NCBI GenBank assembly: GCA_037954235.1
Contig: JBBMOA010000001.1
Location: forward strand, 9,481,001-9,545,000
Length of the DNA: 64,000 nt
DNA from: Aulostomus chinensis
Lineage: Eukaryota > Chordata > Actinopteri > Syngnathiformes > Aulostomidae
Direction: 5' to 3'
The notes beneath the pieces were generated by a model, which had not been told where the DNA came from, ran no database searches, and saw only the letters and a list, made by a program, of their open reading frames with translations. The translations under genes and the position numbers were made by a program. Each line of letters starts with the position of its first letter. Position 1 is the first letter of the stretch. Below, in pieces: positions 1-10,782 of this stretch.

Positions 1-719
1 TGGCCCACGTTGAGGCTCTTATAAAGGCCGTAGTGCACGGCTTTAACCACCGTTACTGGGATCAGAGCTGTTATGAGCCGAATCAGCAAGAATCCAGAAT
101 GAAGAAGAGAAGAAGAGGAAAAACCAAAACAACAGCGAGGCTCACAGCAGCAATTGACGGCTGCACACTGCAAAATAAACAAGTTAACCTAATTAAAATG
201 TGGATGAAGGTCATTACAAAATAACAAAAGCTAAGAATAAACATTTCCTACCGGAGAGCAGAATCGTGGCGTCAGACGAGGCAGGAGGAGGAAGCCCGCA
301 GCCCAGACTACACAAACGATGGCCGGGAGAGGATAATCAGAACACCACAGATCATCGGCAGCTTGATATGAAAGGCAGACAACTACGCGTCTTACCCACA
401 GAAAGCGCACCACGCACACACCGGCCCCAGGGAGACAGCCCAGCTCCCGGTAACACCACACCGCTGGACGGAGCAAAACCGGAGTAAACAGGGGGCCCAT
501 GACACTGAATAATGGAGCAGAGCAAGCATGCATACCTTTGTTTGTAACCAATCTGCTGACCAGCGAGACGCCACCACGCACGGCTGTCGGCTCTGTAAAG
601 GAGGGAGAGGAAGTGGAAAGGACGGAGAAGGGTCGGACCAGGTCTACTTCTAGGTGACCACTCACTATCGTCTGCCACACTGCCCCTCATGGTGGGGAGT
701 GTAGCGCCATCCTGCCACA
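1..719 (-). mobile_element. Partial 1.49 kb-type LTR, cut by window edge
   Basis: This is the reverse complement of 17,104-17,829, the 5' (U3) half of the solo LTR described there. The element end is fixed here by TGCCACA at 713-719, followed by unrelated CA-repeat DNA. The other copies (17,104 and 56,793) have different flanks at the same point, so this is a true terminus. The TATA-like TTATAA lies near position 20 on this strand. A frame of about 147 codons (231-680, minus) is also open in the second copy, but it has no recognised motif and is probably incidental. The rest of the element lies outside the window. Confidence 0.8.
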
Positions 720-724
720 ACACT

Positions 725-726
<2 letters not shown>

Positions 727-785
<59 letters not shown>
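727..785. repeat. (CA)n microsatellite
   Basis: Uninterrupted CA dinucleotides directly beside the LTR end. Confidence 0.97.
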
Positions 786-787
<2 letters not shown>

Positions 788-935
788 CCAGTCACTAACC
801 CATATTGTCACCACTTAAACCACCACTGGAGTATTGAAAGAGATTCCACATGTTGGTCAACCAGAGGAGCTCCAACTGGTGAAGGTCATCCAACCCTGCA
901 TGAAGGTCAACCTCCATCATCTGCTGCTCATTAGC

Positions 936-1006
936 AGGGAATTAGCTCCAATGGTAGAGTGCTAGCTTAGCATGTGAGAGGTAGAGGGATCCATGCCCTC
1001 CTTCTC
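936..1006 (+). pseudogene. tRNA-Ala(AGC)-like relic
   Basis: It closely resembles the vertebrate tRNA-Ala(AGC) body (TTAGCAT anticodon loop) but has a shortened acceptor start and a changed T-loop (ATCCATG rather than ATCGATG). Flanks from about 856 to 1,133 match those of the better copy at 11,843, so this is a duplicated module, not a retrocopy. Confidence 0.7.
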
Positions 1007-1539
1007 AGAATACTTCAACTTGTTCTGTTGATCAGAGGAGCTGCTGGGTGATGAATGCTGATGTTTGTCCACTGCTGTGATAAAGTGTCCCCTGTTACTG
1101 AGATGTGGATGAACACCTGCTCAGGTCAAAGCTGCAATCAAACCAGGGACTCTGAACCTCCCACACAGTGAAGGAGTTTGTCCTGCAGGTTGATGGACGC
1201 TTTGAAATTCCTTCAACATTGATTACTTTCCTGTCTCCTGCTGAGTCAGCATCCAGAACCTGGTCAAGAGGAGGCTGAGAGCTCAGGAGGTGATGTGACG
1301 GCTGGTTGGACAACTCAGCAGCCAGAGCTTCCAGTCTGAGACCCCAGCTCCACACCATGGAGAGCCTCCTGGATGATGTCCTCAAGCAGCATCCCTGTTT
1401 GTCTCCTGGCTGCAGCTGGACGCCCTCTCAGCTGTGAGAGTCCAGCAGTGTTGCTCTCTGTCCATCTGATGTCCGTCCTCTCCTGTGTTCGTCCGTTGAG
1501 GAGAAGGGAGACGGATTTCTCTTCCTCTCTTCTCTCCAG
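1007..1539. other. Duplicated tRNA-Ala flank, then no recognisable feature
   Basis: To about 1,133 this repeats the downstream flank of the tRNA-Ala modules at 5,640-5,780 (inverted) and 11,916-12,050. From there to about 1,540 I see no RNA gene, tandem repeat or convincing frame. Confidence 0.5.
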
Positions 1540-2018
1540 ACGACCTTCTTCCTGTGTCAAACTACTTTGCTCTGCTCAAAGATCAAACTGACCCAGTGGC
1601 TCCAGGTGCCTGGACCTCTCTGGAGCAGCCGGTCCTGAATGGATCCAACAGTTTCCCATGGGTGACTCTGTCGTGGTCTCTCTCCTGCTGTCTCCAACTC
1701 TCAGAGTGCTTCTACTGGTTTCTCCCCATCGTCCCTGTTGCTAGGCAGAGCACTGGTGAGGACTGAGGCCAGTGATGTCATCACCTCCAGCTGAGACCTG
1801 CCAGGTGGTCCTGCTTCATTCAACTCTGCTGCCTCTGCCACTGCCCTGACTGGTGAGGCTGACAGCAGGTTCTCTCTCATCTAAACTCTCTGTTTACAAT
1901 GGAGGCTGAAATCCTTGTGATTGGTGGTTCAATCATCAGGTCTGTTGAACTCCCAGGTGCCATCACCTGCTGTCTTCCTGGTGCCAAAGTTGTGGACATT
2001 ATTGAACGTCTCCAGGAC
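1540..2018 (+). mobile_element. LINE ORF1 fragment with esterase-like start (CR1/L2-like)
   Basis: Broken frames read like the ORF1 of fish CR1/L2-type LINEs. A stretch near 1,554-1,620 (SNYFALL, then DPVAPGAWTS) is followed by MEAEILVIGGSIIRSVELPG from 1,899. The second piece matches the start of the SGNH-esterase domain known in CR1-like ORF1, where GDS would hold the catalytic serine; here it reads GGS. The homology stops near 2,018, where SINE sequence follows. Stops and frame changes between the two pieces show a dead fragment. The family call is by motif memory, not by search. Confidence 0.55.
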
Positions 2019-2041
2019 TCATCGATCTCCACCCCTCCTGC

Positions 2042-2262
2042 AGGTTCTCCCTGTCTCTGTGTGGGTTCTCTCTGGTACTCCAGCTTCCTCCCACAGTCCA
2101 AAGACATCAAGAGGGTAGTGGTTACCTGGACACTCTAAATGACTGTTAGAGTGAATGGTTGTCTGTCTGTGTGTGTTGGTCCTGGGATGGACTGGCGACC
2201 CATCAAGGGTGAACCCCCTCCTCACCTGATGTCAGCTGGGATAGGCTCCACCCCCACGAACC
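2042..2262 (+). mobile_element. 5'-truncated tRNA-derived SINE
   Basis: It shares the body and tail of the full SINE at 10,783, including the CTCCCACAGTCCAAAGACAT core, the GGATGGACTGGCGACC block and the GGGATAGGCTCCA tail. The tRNA-like head is missing. It joins the LINE ORF1 fragment directly. Confidence 0.8.
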
Positions 2263-2453
2263 ATTGCAGACAATAAGCATAGAAATGGAAACTTAGCTGC
2301 TATGTTGAATCACTAAAACCTTCTGAAGTCTACTTTTGCTTCAGTGGTAAAGTAGAATGTTATTAACTCTCTCAATGGTTTGAATTCTGATTTCCACCTC
2401 TTTTTAACAGATCCACATTTCAAAACAACCAGGTTTATTTTGCTCCTTTCTTT

Positions 2454-2525
2454 TAGCAGAGGATGGTTTTGATCCATCAACCTCTGGGTTCTGGTCCCAG
2501 CACGCTTCCTCTGCTCCTCTCTGCT
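2454..2525 (-). pseudogene. Initiator-tRNA-Met-derived gene with CAG anticodon
   Basis: On the minus strand this is a 72-nt tRNA fold close to vertebrate initiator tRNA-Met: AGCAGAG acceptor, GGATCAAAACC B-box, matching 3' arm and discriminator A. The anticodon loop reads ACCAGAA instead of CCCATAA, so positions 34-36 are CAG (plus-strand 2,491-2,493). The D-arm is also altered. The flank down to about 2,283 is the inverted counterpart of the flank of the iMet gene at 9,564. It is probably a decayed module copy. Confidence 0.65.
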
Positions 2526-3265
2526 CTACCATTTATTAAACTGGCCTTGATTTAGTATTATTTATTTCGATTATTATTATTATTAATTATTTTTTTGACT
2601 TCACCCTGATAACCAGGAGGTAACCTGGTAGTCAGAGGAGCAATGCTCAGGTCTGTGGACTCAGAAGAGGGTTCTTCTTTTTTTTCTTTTTCAGAAACAA
2701 GAGAACTGTCAAAGACCACAACAGTTTTCAGCTTGCTGCTAAACAGTACTTCAACTACCATTCCACTGTGTAATGGCAGTGGCTGATGTGTACTATATGC
2801 AGTACTAATCAAGTACAGCCCTGACTGATACTTTATCTCCAGTGCTAGGAAGGATAAGAATGTTGAAATGGACCCAGCAGGAAGAGAATCTCAAGTCATG
2901 GCAACTTTACTGAGCAGCACTCGGTTAAGTTCAGGAAACACCAGACATTTGTACCACCTGTCAATGAAGTAGTCAGTAAAATAAATACCCTAAATCACCA
3001 ATTGACAGCCAGGTGTCAAAGTGCCGCCAGGTTCATTTAAACGCCTGGGGGCCGTTATTTGAGATCAATGTTATCTTAACTTGGTTTCATGTAAGATTTT
3101 TCAATTTATTTTAACTTACCAGTAATTTATGTCTCATGATGTCAGTGCACCGCAAACAGCAAATCTTCAAGCTCACGGTTCCATGCAAAAAAAAAGATCT
3201 ACAAGGTGGTAACGTCGTCGTGTTGTGAATATGTAGATCTGGTATTTTGGCCTCATGAGACTGTC
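2526..3265. other. AT-rich intergenic stretch, no gene seen
   Basis: It holds short ATT/TTA runs near 2,565-2,590 and otherwise nothing I can assign. Bases near 3,030-3,050 resemble the tail of the direct repeat that follows. Confidence 0.5.
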
Positions 3266-3877
3266 GTGGAAGTGGAAGGATACGGGCCTCAAGTTGTCAC
3301 GCCCCTTTTCTTCCTAATAAAGTGTTCTTGTGTAAAGTGTTCTCTGGACAATCTTGATATTTGCACTACTGCTCTTTAAAGTACGACAGTATATTGTTAT
3401 ACCTTGTATACCTATTGCTAAAAAAATAATAATAGTGGCCCAGTGCTGGCCAGTGCCAAAATAAAAGCCTGTTACCAATCAACGCCTGGTCTCTTTTAAA
3501 CGCCCGGGGTCCACATCGACTTCGACTTCATCACTCCCTTCAAGGACTGTGGTTCATGTCCTGTTACTACAGACAGAGGAATTGGATTGAATAAAGAGGT
3601 GCTCACTGAGGGAAGACTTCCTGAAGCAGCCTTGTGGAAGTGGAAGGATACGGGCCTCAAGTTGTCACGCCCCTTTCCTTCCTAATAAAGTGTTCTTGTG
3701 TAAAGTGTTCTCTGGACAATCTTGATATTTGCACTACTGTTCTTTAAAGTACTACAGTATATTGTTATACCTTGTATACCTATTGCTAAAAAAATAATAA
3801 TAGTGGCCCAGTGCCAAAATAAAAGCCTGTTACCAATCAACGCCTGGTCTCTTTTAAACGCCCGGGGTCCACATCGA
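3266..3877. repeat. Direct repeat, about 250 bp x 2 with 114 bp spacer
   Basis: Copy 1 (3,266-3,519) and copy 2 (3,634-3,877) run in parallel from GTGGAAGTGGAAGGATACGG to GGGTCCACATCGA. Copy 2 lacks a 10 bp internal duplication (TGGCCAGTGC) and carries a few substitutions. Each contains AATAAAGTGTTC and AATAAAAG, so poly(A)-like signals are present, but no element ends or coding frame can be identified. Confidence 0.85.
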
Positions 3878-4578
3878 TTTTGCTACTAATTGGTCATTTA
3901 CGGTACACATGCATGCACACACACACACTTGGATATATATGCCTTTTACTGCAGGAACCAACCAGAACCATCCAGAACCTGAACCTCTATATCTGATCCT
4001 GGGTCTGTTTGTTTCCATAGGCTAGCACACGGCACAGGTCGGCCTGGTTTTAGAAAGTTTCTTGGAATCCTTATTATCAATAAAGTATCAAATATTTTGC
4101 ATAATAAATGCATGCATGGCCTCATATTTTGCCATTTTAACGTGCTTTAAGTTGACGGTGCCCACCTGTGGTGTCAATGTTTCTATGTTTGTCTGTTCTG
4201 GTCTGAATGAAAGAGGAGGTTTTCTTGGTCATGTGACGTGGATGAGAGTTCAACTAGAACTTCCTGCTTCAACAGGATTTTAGTTTGTTGGGATTTTGTC
4301 AAAGCCACCAACCAAACCTCTGAGTGGTGCAGATGTCTGCTGACTCCTCAGAGCAGACTGGAGCTCAGCCTCAGCCTCACTCACCTGTGGGAGCCCCAGC
4401 AGAGCCACCGTGTGATGGAGTTTCAGTTTAGGCTCCAAGGTCCTGGATTGAATTGGTGTTTTGTGTGTTTTTAGGCCTCCTGGCACCGATGAATGAATGA
4501 ACCATTGTTCCAGAGAGAGCTGGTGTCAGGTCAGTCCCTGTTTCTACAAGACCTCCTGCTGCAGAGCCAAACTGGGAA
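3878..4578. other. No recognisable gene
   Basis: Intergenic sequence with a short CA run near 3,916. Short frames here show no family resemblance. Confidence 0.5.
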
Positions 4579-4615
4579 ACATCCATCCATCCATTTTCGT
4601 CCACTTATCCTGTTT

Positions 4616-4668
<53 letters not shown>
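4579..4668. repeat. SINE 3' tail remnant and (TG)n microsatellite
   Basis: CATCCATCCATTTTCGTCCA followed by CTTATCC matches the 3' tail of the common teleost SINE in minus orientation. It runs straight into about 24 TG units (4,619-4,668). Confidence 0.75.
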
Positions 4669-4671
<3 letters not shown>

Positions 4672-5229
4672 TAACTACGAGTTGTCTATGTATAGATCAA
4701 ACAATGATGAATCAGTTGGATACATTGACAGTGGAAGTTCAGGTTTCCTGTAATTCAGTTTGCAGACAACACAGAAAACTGCCCCTGACCCCTCCCCTCA
4801 TTCTGGAGGCTTTAACATGAAAATGAAAATGCTGACAGACACAAATGCAAATCAGGGTATCTGACCAGAGGTGACATATCTTTTAATGCTTTTGTTATAT
4901 TTGTTATATTTGTTATGGTTGTTATGGAGTTTATGGTTATTATCTCTGTTTCTTGTTTCTTTGTCTTTGTTGTCCTCCCCTTCGTCCGTCCTGGATTTTT
5001 GACCTTGGTTGCAGGAAGCCTGTGACCTCAACTCCTTTTTCTGTGTAGCTGAACGTAGAGCCTTGCTTCATTGTGCTAGCTAAAGTGTGATCATCCCTGC
5101 TAATTCCTTATTTCATTGACTAATTACCCACCAAAAATTAATACCTAATTGCTTTATTTGGCTGAAGTTTAAAAGACCATCATTCTGGTAGCAACAGTCT
5201 TTTTGCCTTGTAAACACGCTAAGCTAACG

Positions 5230-5412
5230 ATGGCTTCTCCCTCTTGTTCTCGTCTCTCCTGCTCAGAGTGCCACATGTTTTCTTCCTCCTCTGCCTCCTT
5301 TAGTGATACTGATAAGTGTGTAAAATGTAGTTTTTTTGTTGTGTTGGAGGTGAGGCTTAGCCATGTTGAATTGGACCTGCAGCGGCTCTGCACCAAAAGC
5401 TGCAAGAGCTAG
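5230..5412 (+). mobile_element. Probable LINE ORF1 N-terminal fragment
   Basis: A 60-codon frame starts MASPSCSRLSCSECHMF, has a paired-cysteine pattern (CSECH, later CVKC) and then a short heptad-like segment. It resembles the start of ORF1 proteins of fish non-LTR retrotransposons. It ends at TAG (5,410-5,412) with no continuation. The inverted copy at 12,296-12,474 has the same start. The assignment rests on general resemblance. Confidence 0.4.
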
Positions 5413-5451
5413 CCAGCCCTCACTAGCTGGTGCAGACCAACTTAGCTTAGC

Positions 5452-5523
5452 TCCTAGCTTAGGCCCAACTAGCGCTCCCAAGCATCTGGGAGAGCGCCAA
5501 GAAAAGTTGGGCCTAAGCTAGGA
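5452..5523. repeat. Perfect 19 bp inverted repeat with nested hairpin
   Basis: TCCTAGCTTAGGCCCAACT (5,452-5,470) pairs perfectly with 5,505-5,523. Inside, GCGCTCCCA pairs with TGGGAGAGCGC except for a 2 nt bulge. The inverted duplicate at 12,170-12,253 preserves the outer arms exactly. Confidence 0.9.
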
Positions 5524-5776
5524 TGTGCTTGATCATGAAGAATTGTTGGGTGTAAATTCATTTAAGGAGTGTCGAACTGGACCTGTTCTACTTGTTAAGT
5601 GTAACTTTTGTTATTTGGTGCTTTACAGGGTGATGACTTGACTTCATTGCAGCTTTGACCTGAGCAGGTGTTCATCCACATCTCAGTAACAGGGGGACAC
5701 TTTATCACACCAGTGGACAAACATCAGCATTCATCACCCAGCAGCTCCTCTGATCAACAGAACAAGTTAAAGTATT

Positions 5777-5849
5777 CTCAGAAGGACGGCATGGATCCCT
5801 CTACCTCTCACATGCTAAGCTAGCACTCTACCATTGGAGCTAAGTCCCT
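5777..5849 (-). pseudogene. tRNA-Ala(AGC)-like relic
   Basis: This is the minus-strand counterpart of the tRNA-Ala modules. The anticodon loop TTAGCAT is kept, but the T-loop reads ATCCATG and the acceptor ends no longer pair well. It sits in the inverted-duplication arm. Confidence 0.7.
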
Positions 5850-5932
5850 GCTAACGAGCACAGCAGATAATGCAGGTTGACCTTCATGCATGGTTGAATG
5901 AGCGTCACCAGTTGGAGCTTCTCTGGTTCAAC

Positions 5933-8077
5933 AAACCCTTGGGACCAAGACAGGAATTGGAACCTGTGCAGGTCCAGACCCATACTGAAGTTGGTGGAGA
6001 CAATTGTTTCAACCAGGGACTGAATGAAAAGACTTGCCCAGACTCCAGCTCACTCTTCTGAACAGACCCCTCATCTCTGTGTGGAGTAAACATCAGAGGT
6101 GGGGGGTGCAGGTTCTGCTTTGACCTCTGACCTCCTGGGTAAAGCAGTGGAGATGTTGAGCTTGAAGGAGTTGTTGGCCTCCTTCATCTTCTCATTGGTT
6201 TGCTAAACTCAGCATCATGAAATGTTGCTGAAATTCAACATGTCAGCTGAGGCCAGAGATTCCTGCGTTCCCTGAGTCCTTGAGTGTCGTCTCTGTTGTT
6301 TGAAAGCACAAAGCTGTTCCTGGTGGTCCAGTGTGTCCGATTCTGGGCTCTCACAGCTGTAACTGGGGTTTGAGCTCCGTTAAGGGACTGGTTTTGTGGA
6401 GAGAACCAAGCAGAAGAATTGACAGTTTCAGCAGGAAAGGTGACCATTGCTCCACAACCTCAGTCCCAGGATTCATTCCTGCTTCACCCAGCATGGCCCT
6501 ATGATCAACAGAAATGAACTGCCAGTGGAGGTCCTCAGTAATCCAGGTCATGGTTTCTCTAGATTGCTGTGTTGTAGTCAGGACACTTGCAAATATCAGC
6601 CTCTTTCCTCCATGATCTCTCATTCTTTCTGTTCTCTCCATTTCTCCTCTTCGTTTCTACTCCTTGCTGACTGTTGTTCCTCATTTGTGGCAGAGTTCAG
6701 TCAGTGGACCGGACATTTTGCCACTACACTGTCCATCATCAGGGCATATAACATCCAGGACTGGCTCCCAGATCATCGCCATGACCTCATCCCCTGCACC
6801 AGTGGACAGTTCATCAAGGATGGCAAACATGTGGGTCTCAATTCCCCTCCATCTTTGTAGGTTGGTTACATTTCCTCCTGGTCTTTAATCCATCTTTAGT
6901 TGACATTTTTCTGTTGAGCCCAGTTTGTTGACTGCCAGGCTGTCTTACTTTTCAATGGCACAACAGCAGACAGCAAGAGGGTTGCTATGGTGCAGCTGGT
7001 AAAATCCCTATCTATGGTCTGCAGAAATATGCTGGGAGTTCTTTTTTATTATAAACCAGAATTCAAAGACTGACCAAGGAAACCAAAGCTCAGAATTTAG
7101 AGATCAAAGAAAGAAATCAAAGACAGAACCTGAAGATCAGGAAATGGCACAGATCAATGAGATCCATGGACTCATCAGTGAAGGTTTCCTTTTGGTTAAT
7201 GGTCACTTGTTGTCGTACTGGTGTGATGATGTCAGACCCTTCACATTCAGTTCAAACAGACTCCAAAGTGTAGCTGTGATGCAGAGGGCAGCAGCCCTGT
7301 GCTTGGTACCGTCATGGTTCTCTGCATTGTTAGCAAACTCACCAAAGACCTCCCTGAAAGCAGGATCATTTTCCCAGAGTGCTTTTTTTGACCAAGTACC
7401 AATTTGTCCCTCTTTAAAAACAACAAACAAACATGAGGTCAGACTGAGATGGACGAGATGATATGGATGTGATTTATGGCTTTCAAACACCAAATATTCA
7501 ATTTTTCTTCAGGGCTTTTGAGAGGTTCTGGGTAATGAATGAAAATTTAAGTTGGGCAAAAACGACATGCGGGGTCACTGTGTGTGTTTACACGTGTGTG
7601 TATTTCTTGTTTTATGGTGTTGGAGACCATTTCCATCATCAACACTGATCAGGAGTCCCCGTCCTCATGGGGACCAAAGACCGGCCCTGATGCAGCGCAA
7701 TGCAGTTTGTGAGCTCTTGCATGAATTTCAGAGTCAAGGTCTGGATTGAGTTTAGTTTCAAATAAAGATTAAGATTCAGTTGGTTAAGATTAAGATTAAG
7801 ATTAAGGTTAGGCTGCACATAGAATGAAGTTGATCGAATGTTCTCATAAGAATAGCTGGGCACACCTGAGTGTGTTTACATGCAGACTTCCTCTTGTGAC
7901 AACTGATGTCATTGGAAACCATCTTGAGGACATTTGGAGAAAGTTCAATCTTTTAGCTGCAGTTACAGTGACTTACAACACTGCAACAACAACAAAAAAC
8001 ACCCTCCACAAACACTCTTGTCCAACATTTGTGCCCAAATTTTCTCCTCATGAGGCATCAAATCACTACAAAAACAG
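5933..8077. other. No gene recognised
   Basis: About 2.1 kb with only short, unrelated frames and no conserved motif. There is a small degenerate hexamer run at 7,785-7,808. A motif near 7,650-7,675 (CCCCGTCCTCATGGGGACC) is of a kind often repeated in fish genomes. Confidence 0.5.
7785..7808. repeat. (TTAAGA)n short hexamer repeat
   Basis: Four tandem TTAAGA-like hexamers end in TTAAGGTTAGG. This is telomere-like in length but not the vertebrate TTAGGG unit. Confidence 0.8.
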
Positions 8078-8470
8078 CCATGAAGTTGATCTGGTTGGCA
8101 CTGGTATTTGTTCTTGCTGCAGCTCATTTCCAGCTCTTAACAAGAACTCAGGAGTGATTCAGGAGAAGAGTTTCAGAACAGCCAAGGTTGGGGACTGGAA
8201 TTTTGAAGTTTCACCTGGAACCAGACAACCTTGGGGGGTAAAACCTCCAATCCTAGCCACTCAGATGCAGCAGAAGAAGAAGCTGTCATCCACCCTGACA
8301 GTCAGAGCATCAAGTCAAGAAAACATCACCATCTTGTAGTCTTGTATGTGGAGTCCGGATTCTTTTCTAGAATGAGACGGCAATGACAGTCCTGCCAAGT
8401 GACATCACTGACATGAATGGATGACTTCAGTCACGTGACTGGATGACTTCAGTCACATGACTGGATGACT
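8078..8470 (+). repeat. Inverted-duplication arm (partner about 13,096-13,671)
   Basis: Sequence from AGTTGATCTGGTTGGCACTG to the E-box repeats is the reverse complement of 13,096-13,671, with local rearrangement near the ends. It carries two 22 bp units: AGTCACGTGACT (8,429) and AGTCACATGACT (8,451). Confidence 0.75.
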
Positions 8471-8710
8471 TGAATGAATAAGAAATCAAATATAAAAATG
8501 CTTTATTTTAAGGTCTAGAATATCTTGTGAATATCTGGAGCTTCATTCCAGCAGCAGACCTCCTCAGGTGATGACTTCATATTTGACATGTTTACCATTC
8601 AATGAGACTCATTGTCAGTCCATTGAAATCTACTGGTGTTCCTGGTGAGTTGATTTAACAACATGAGCTGACAGAATCTACGTTCAGGTAGGAACCACCA
8701 CATCCAGGGG

Positions 8711-8900
8711 TCTGGACCTTTGAGCAGGCAGAGCCATCAAAGTAGCAGACTAAGCTAGCAGACGTTAGCATTGAGAAGAAACTGATACCTGAGTCTACTT
8801 TTGGGTCTGGACCTTTGAGCAGGCAGAGCCATCAAAGTAGCAGACTAAGCTAGCAGACATTAGCATTGAGAAGAAACTGATACCTGAGCCTACTTTTGGG
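8711..8900. repeat. 95 bp tandem duplication
   Basis: Two adjacent copies (8,711-8,805 and 8,806-8,900) start TCTGGACCTTTGAGCAGG and differ at only a few bases. Confidence 0.92.
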
Positions 8901-9044
8901 TCTGGTCAAGTGATGACACAATAATATGACATCATTGTCAGACTGACGCCTGTTCAACACTGACCAAACACCGCCCTATTGCATTGTGGGAAGTTTCTGC
9001 TTGGCTTGTGTCCATCAATACACACAAAGAAATTTGTCTCATGC

Positions 9045-9116
9045 TGCCGTGACCCGGATTCGAACCGGGGTTGCTGCGGCCACAACACAGAGTACTAACC
9101 ACTATACGATCACGGC
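9045..9116 (-). tRNA. tRNA-His (GTG)
   Basis: On the minus strand this is a complete 72-nt cloverleaf: GCCGTGA/TCACGGC acceptor, TTGTGGC anticodon loop (GTG, plus-strand 9,081-9,083), GGTTCGAATCC T-arm (B-box), discriminator A. The anticodon stem has one G-U pair and everything else pairs. The downstream minus-strand bases contain a weak TTTCTTT run that could end pol III transcription. It is likely functional, with the -1 G of tRNA-His added after transcription. Confidence 0.93.
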
Positions 9117-9212
9117 TTCCTCAACAGCAGCTTGAGCTTCGATGTCTTTGTCTCATTGAGTGTTAGGGCGAACAGCTGTTGAACAGCTGAGGCGCGACTG
9201 CGGCGGCCCCTG

Positions 9213-9398
9213 ATGCAGGAGACGGGCCAGGCCCCGTTCAGAAGGTGGTGGATATTATTCTTGGTGTTTTTAGGGCATGTTTCGGCCTGTCAAATCCTGA
9301 TCGGGGCCAGTTTGGTTGTGTTGTCTGCAGCTCCTGGAGCGCTCAGCGGGAGCGAGTCCGATCATTATAAAGGTGGGTCAAACAATTTAGGTTTAGAC
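9213..9398 (+). CDS. Possible first exon of a membrane protein (unrecognised)
   Basis: An open frame from ATG at 9,213 encodes one strongly hydrophobic segment (WWILFLVFLGHVSACQILIG, about residues 12-31) in a CpG-containing context. TATAAAG followed by GTGGGT near 9,368-9,378 would fit a splice donor. I do not recognise the family and find no second exon, so it may be chance. The frame stays open to 9,482 but loses any structure after the possible donor. Confidence 0.2.
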
Positions 9399-9563
9399 GA
9401 AGGACGGCACGGGCAGAGCAGACGCAGGTCTTCATTCCACCCACAGAGCTGTAGAGCATGGATCATGTCAAGGACTAAATGAGGGGAAAGAGAGCAGGAG
9501 AGCAGGGCAGAGACAAAGACAGAGAATGCTCTTCTACAACAAGGACTGTTCAGTCAATGGTAG

Positions 9564-9635
9564 AGCAGAGTGGCGCAGAGGAAGCGTGCTGGGCCCATAA
9601 CCCAGAGATCTATGGATCAAAACCATCCTCTGCTA
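9564..9635 (+). tRNA. Initiator tRNA-Met (CAT)
   Basis: A 72-nt tRNA with the vertebrate initiator signature: AGCAGAG/CTCTGCT acceptor, GGGCCCATAACCC anticodon arm with C33 and three G-C pairs, discriminator A. Differences from the usual sequence are AGCAGAGG in the D-loop region, GATCTATGG at the start of the T-arm (one lost pair) and GGATCAAAACC in place of GGATCGAAACC in the B-box. It may be weakly active or beginning to decay. A decayed inverted copy lies at 2,454-2,525. Confidence 0.75.
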
Positions 9636-10574
9636 AAAGAAGAAATATAAAATTAACCAGTGTCTTCAGAAATGTGTCTGTTAAAAAGAGGTTCATAAGG
9701 ATTCTTTCTTCCTCCACAATCACCAACCATTGTGAGAGTTAACAACAGTCCACTTTCTGACTGAAGCAAAAGTAGACTTCAAAAGGTTTTTCTGATTCAA
9801 CATAGCAGCTAAATTTCCATTTCCATTTCCTGAACAGGACAGGTTATAAAAAAGGGAATGCCATGACTTCCTCTGTATGTGAGAATATGAAAGACTAAAA
9901 ATGTTCATGCCCAGTTTAAAGTTAGAATTAAACTGAAAATACAAAAATCTCCCCTCTTCAATCCTGTCACTCAGTGTTGTAAACTGTTTCAAACAAATTC
10001 TACTGTTCAACAGTTCAAGTGTTTCTAATGAAGCTGAATGTTCTCCTCTACTTTCCTCCATTGTTTTTCTTTCATGTCCTCCTGATATCAAAGACAGAAT
10101 TCTAGGTACAAATAAATATACTATCAAAGCCCCCTGATGACATCATCATCAATTCTGACTTTGATCTGGAGGCTCTTGCTTTAATCTTGGCTTTGATCTG
10201 ACTAATGTTTCCTGACAGGTTGCTGTTTCCACTCCAGAGCAACCAGTAGTTGATCCTATCAGACCAGTCTGATGAACGAAGCTTTTCACTGTCAGTGGAA
10301 TCACTGGGAGAAGAAACTCCTCCTGTCAGATGAAGGCTTCACAGTGTTGAGGAGGGTTTGTTCAGATGATTCTAGAAGAATAAATCAAAACCTCATCATT
10401 GAACATGAACATTAATCACTGATGACTGTTTTACCTGAACCTACTGGATACTGTGGTGCCTGATGAGGAGACAACTTGGGTACAAAGTTGCAGAAGAGGG
10501 TTTTTGGAGAGGAGATTTAGATGAGATGGTTTCCAAATCAAATCGGTTGTCACAAGGGAAAGTCTGCATGGAAA
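9636..10574. other. tRNA-Met module flank, then unassigned DNA
   Basis: To about 9,830 this is the inverted partner of 2,283-2,453. The remainder shows no gene; the 135-codon minus frame at 9,720-10,127 has no recognisable motif. Confidence 0.5.
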
Positions 10575-10580
10575 CACACA

Positions 10581-10628
<48 letters not shown>
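10575..10628. repeat. (CA)n microsatellite
   Basis: CA repeat with one early interruption. Confidence 0.96.
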
Positions 10629-10630
<2 letters not shown>

Positions 10631-10782
10631 CCTACTGACTAACCCATGTTTTTCTTCACTTAAACCACCACTGGAGTATTGAAAGAGATTGCATGAGACA
10701 CCATCAACTTAAATTAAAAACCCCTGACTGCCTTTAATTCCCTCCTGGCTGCAGGAAATTAGACAGACCAGCCCCTAGAGCG

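Larger units (their letters stand above)
4795..5932 (+). repeat. Inverted-duplication arm (partner 11,760-12,938)
   Basis: The arm is the reverse complement of 11,760-12,938 apart from scattered substitutions and small indels. It contains a LINE ORF1 start, a long hairpin and a tRNA-Ala relic. The two arms lie about 5.8 kb apart. Confidence 0.85.

Noticed and set aside
231..795. Frames dominated by Cys-Val or Thr-His repeats
   Set aside because: They translate CA/TG microsatellites.
7785..7808. Interstitial telomere repeat
   Set aside because: The unit is TTAAGA, not TTAGGG, and only about four copies long.
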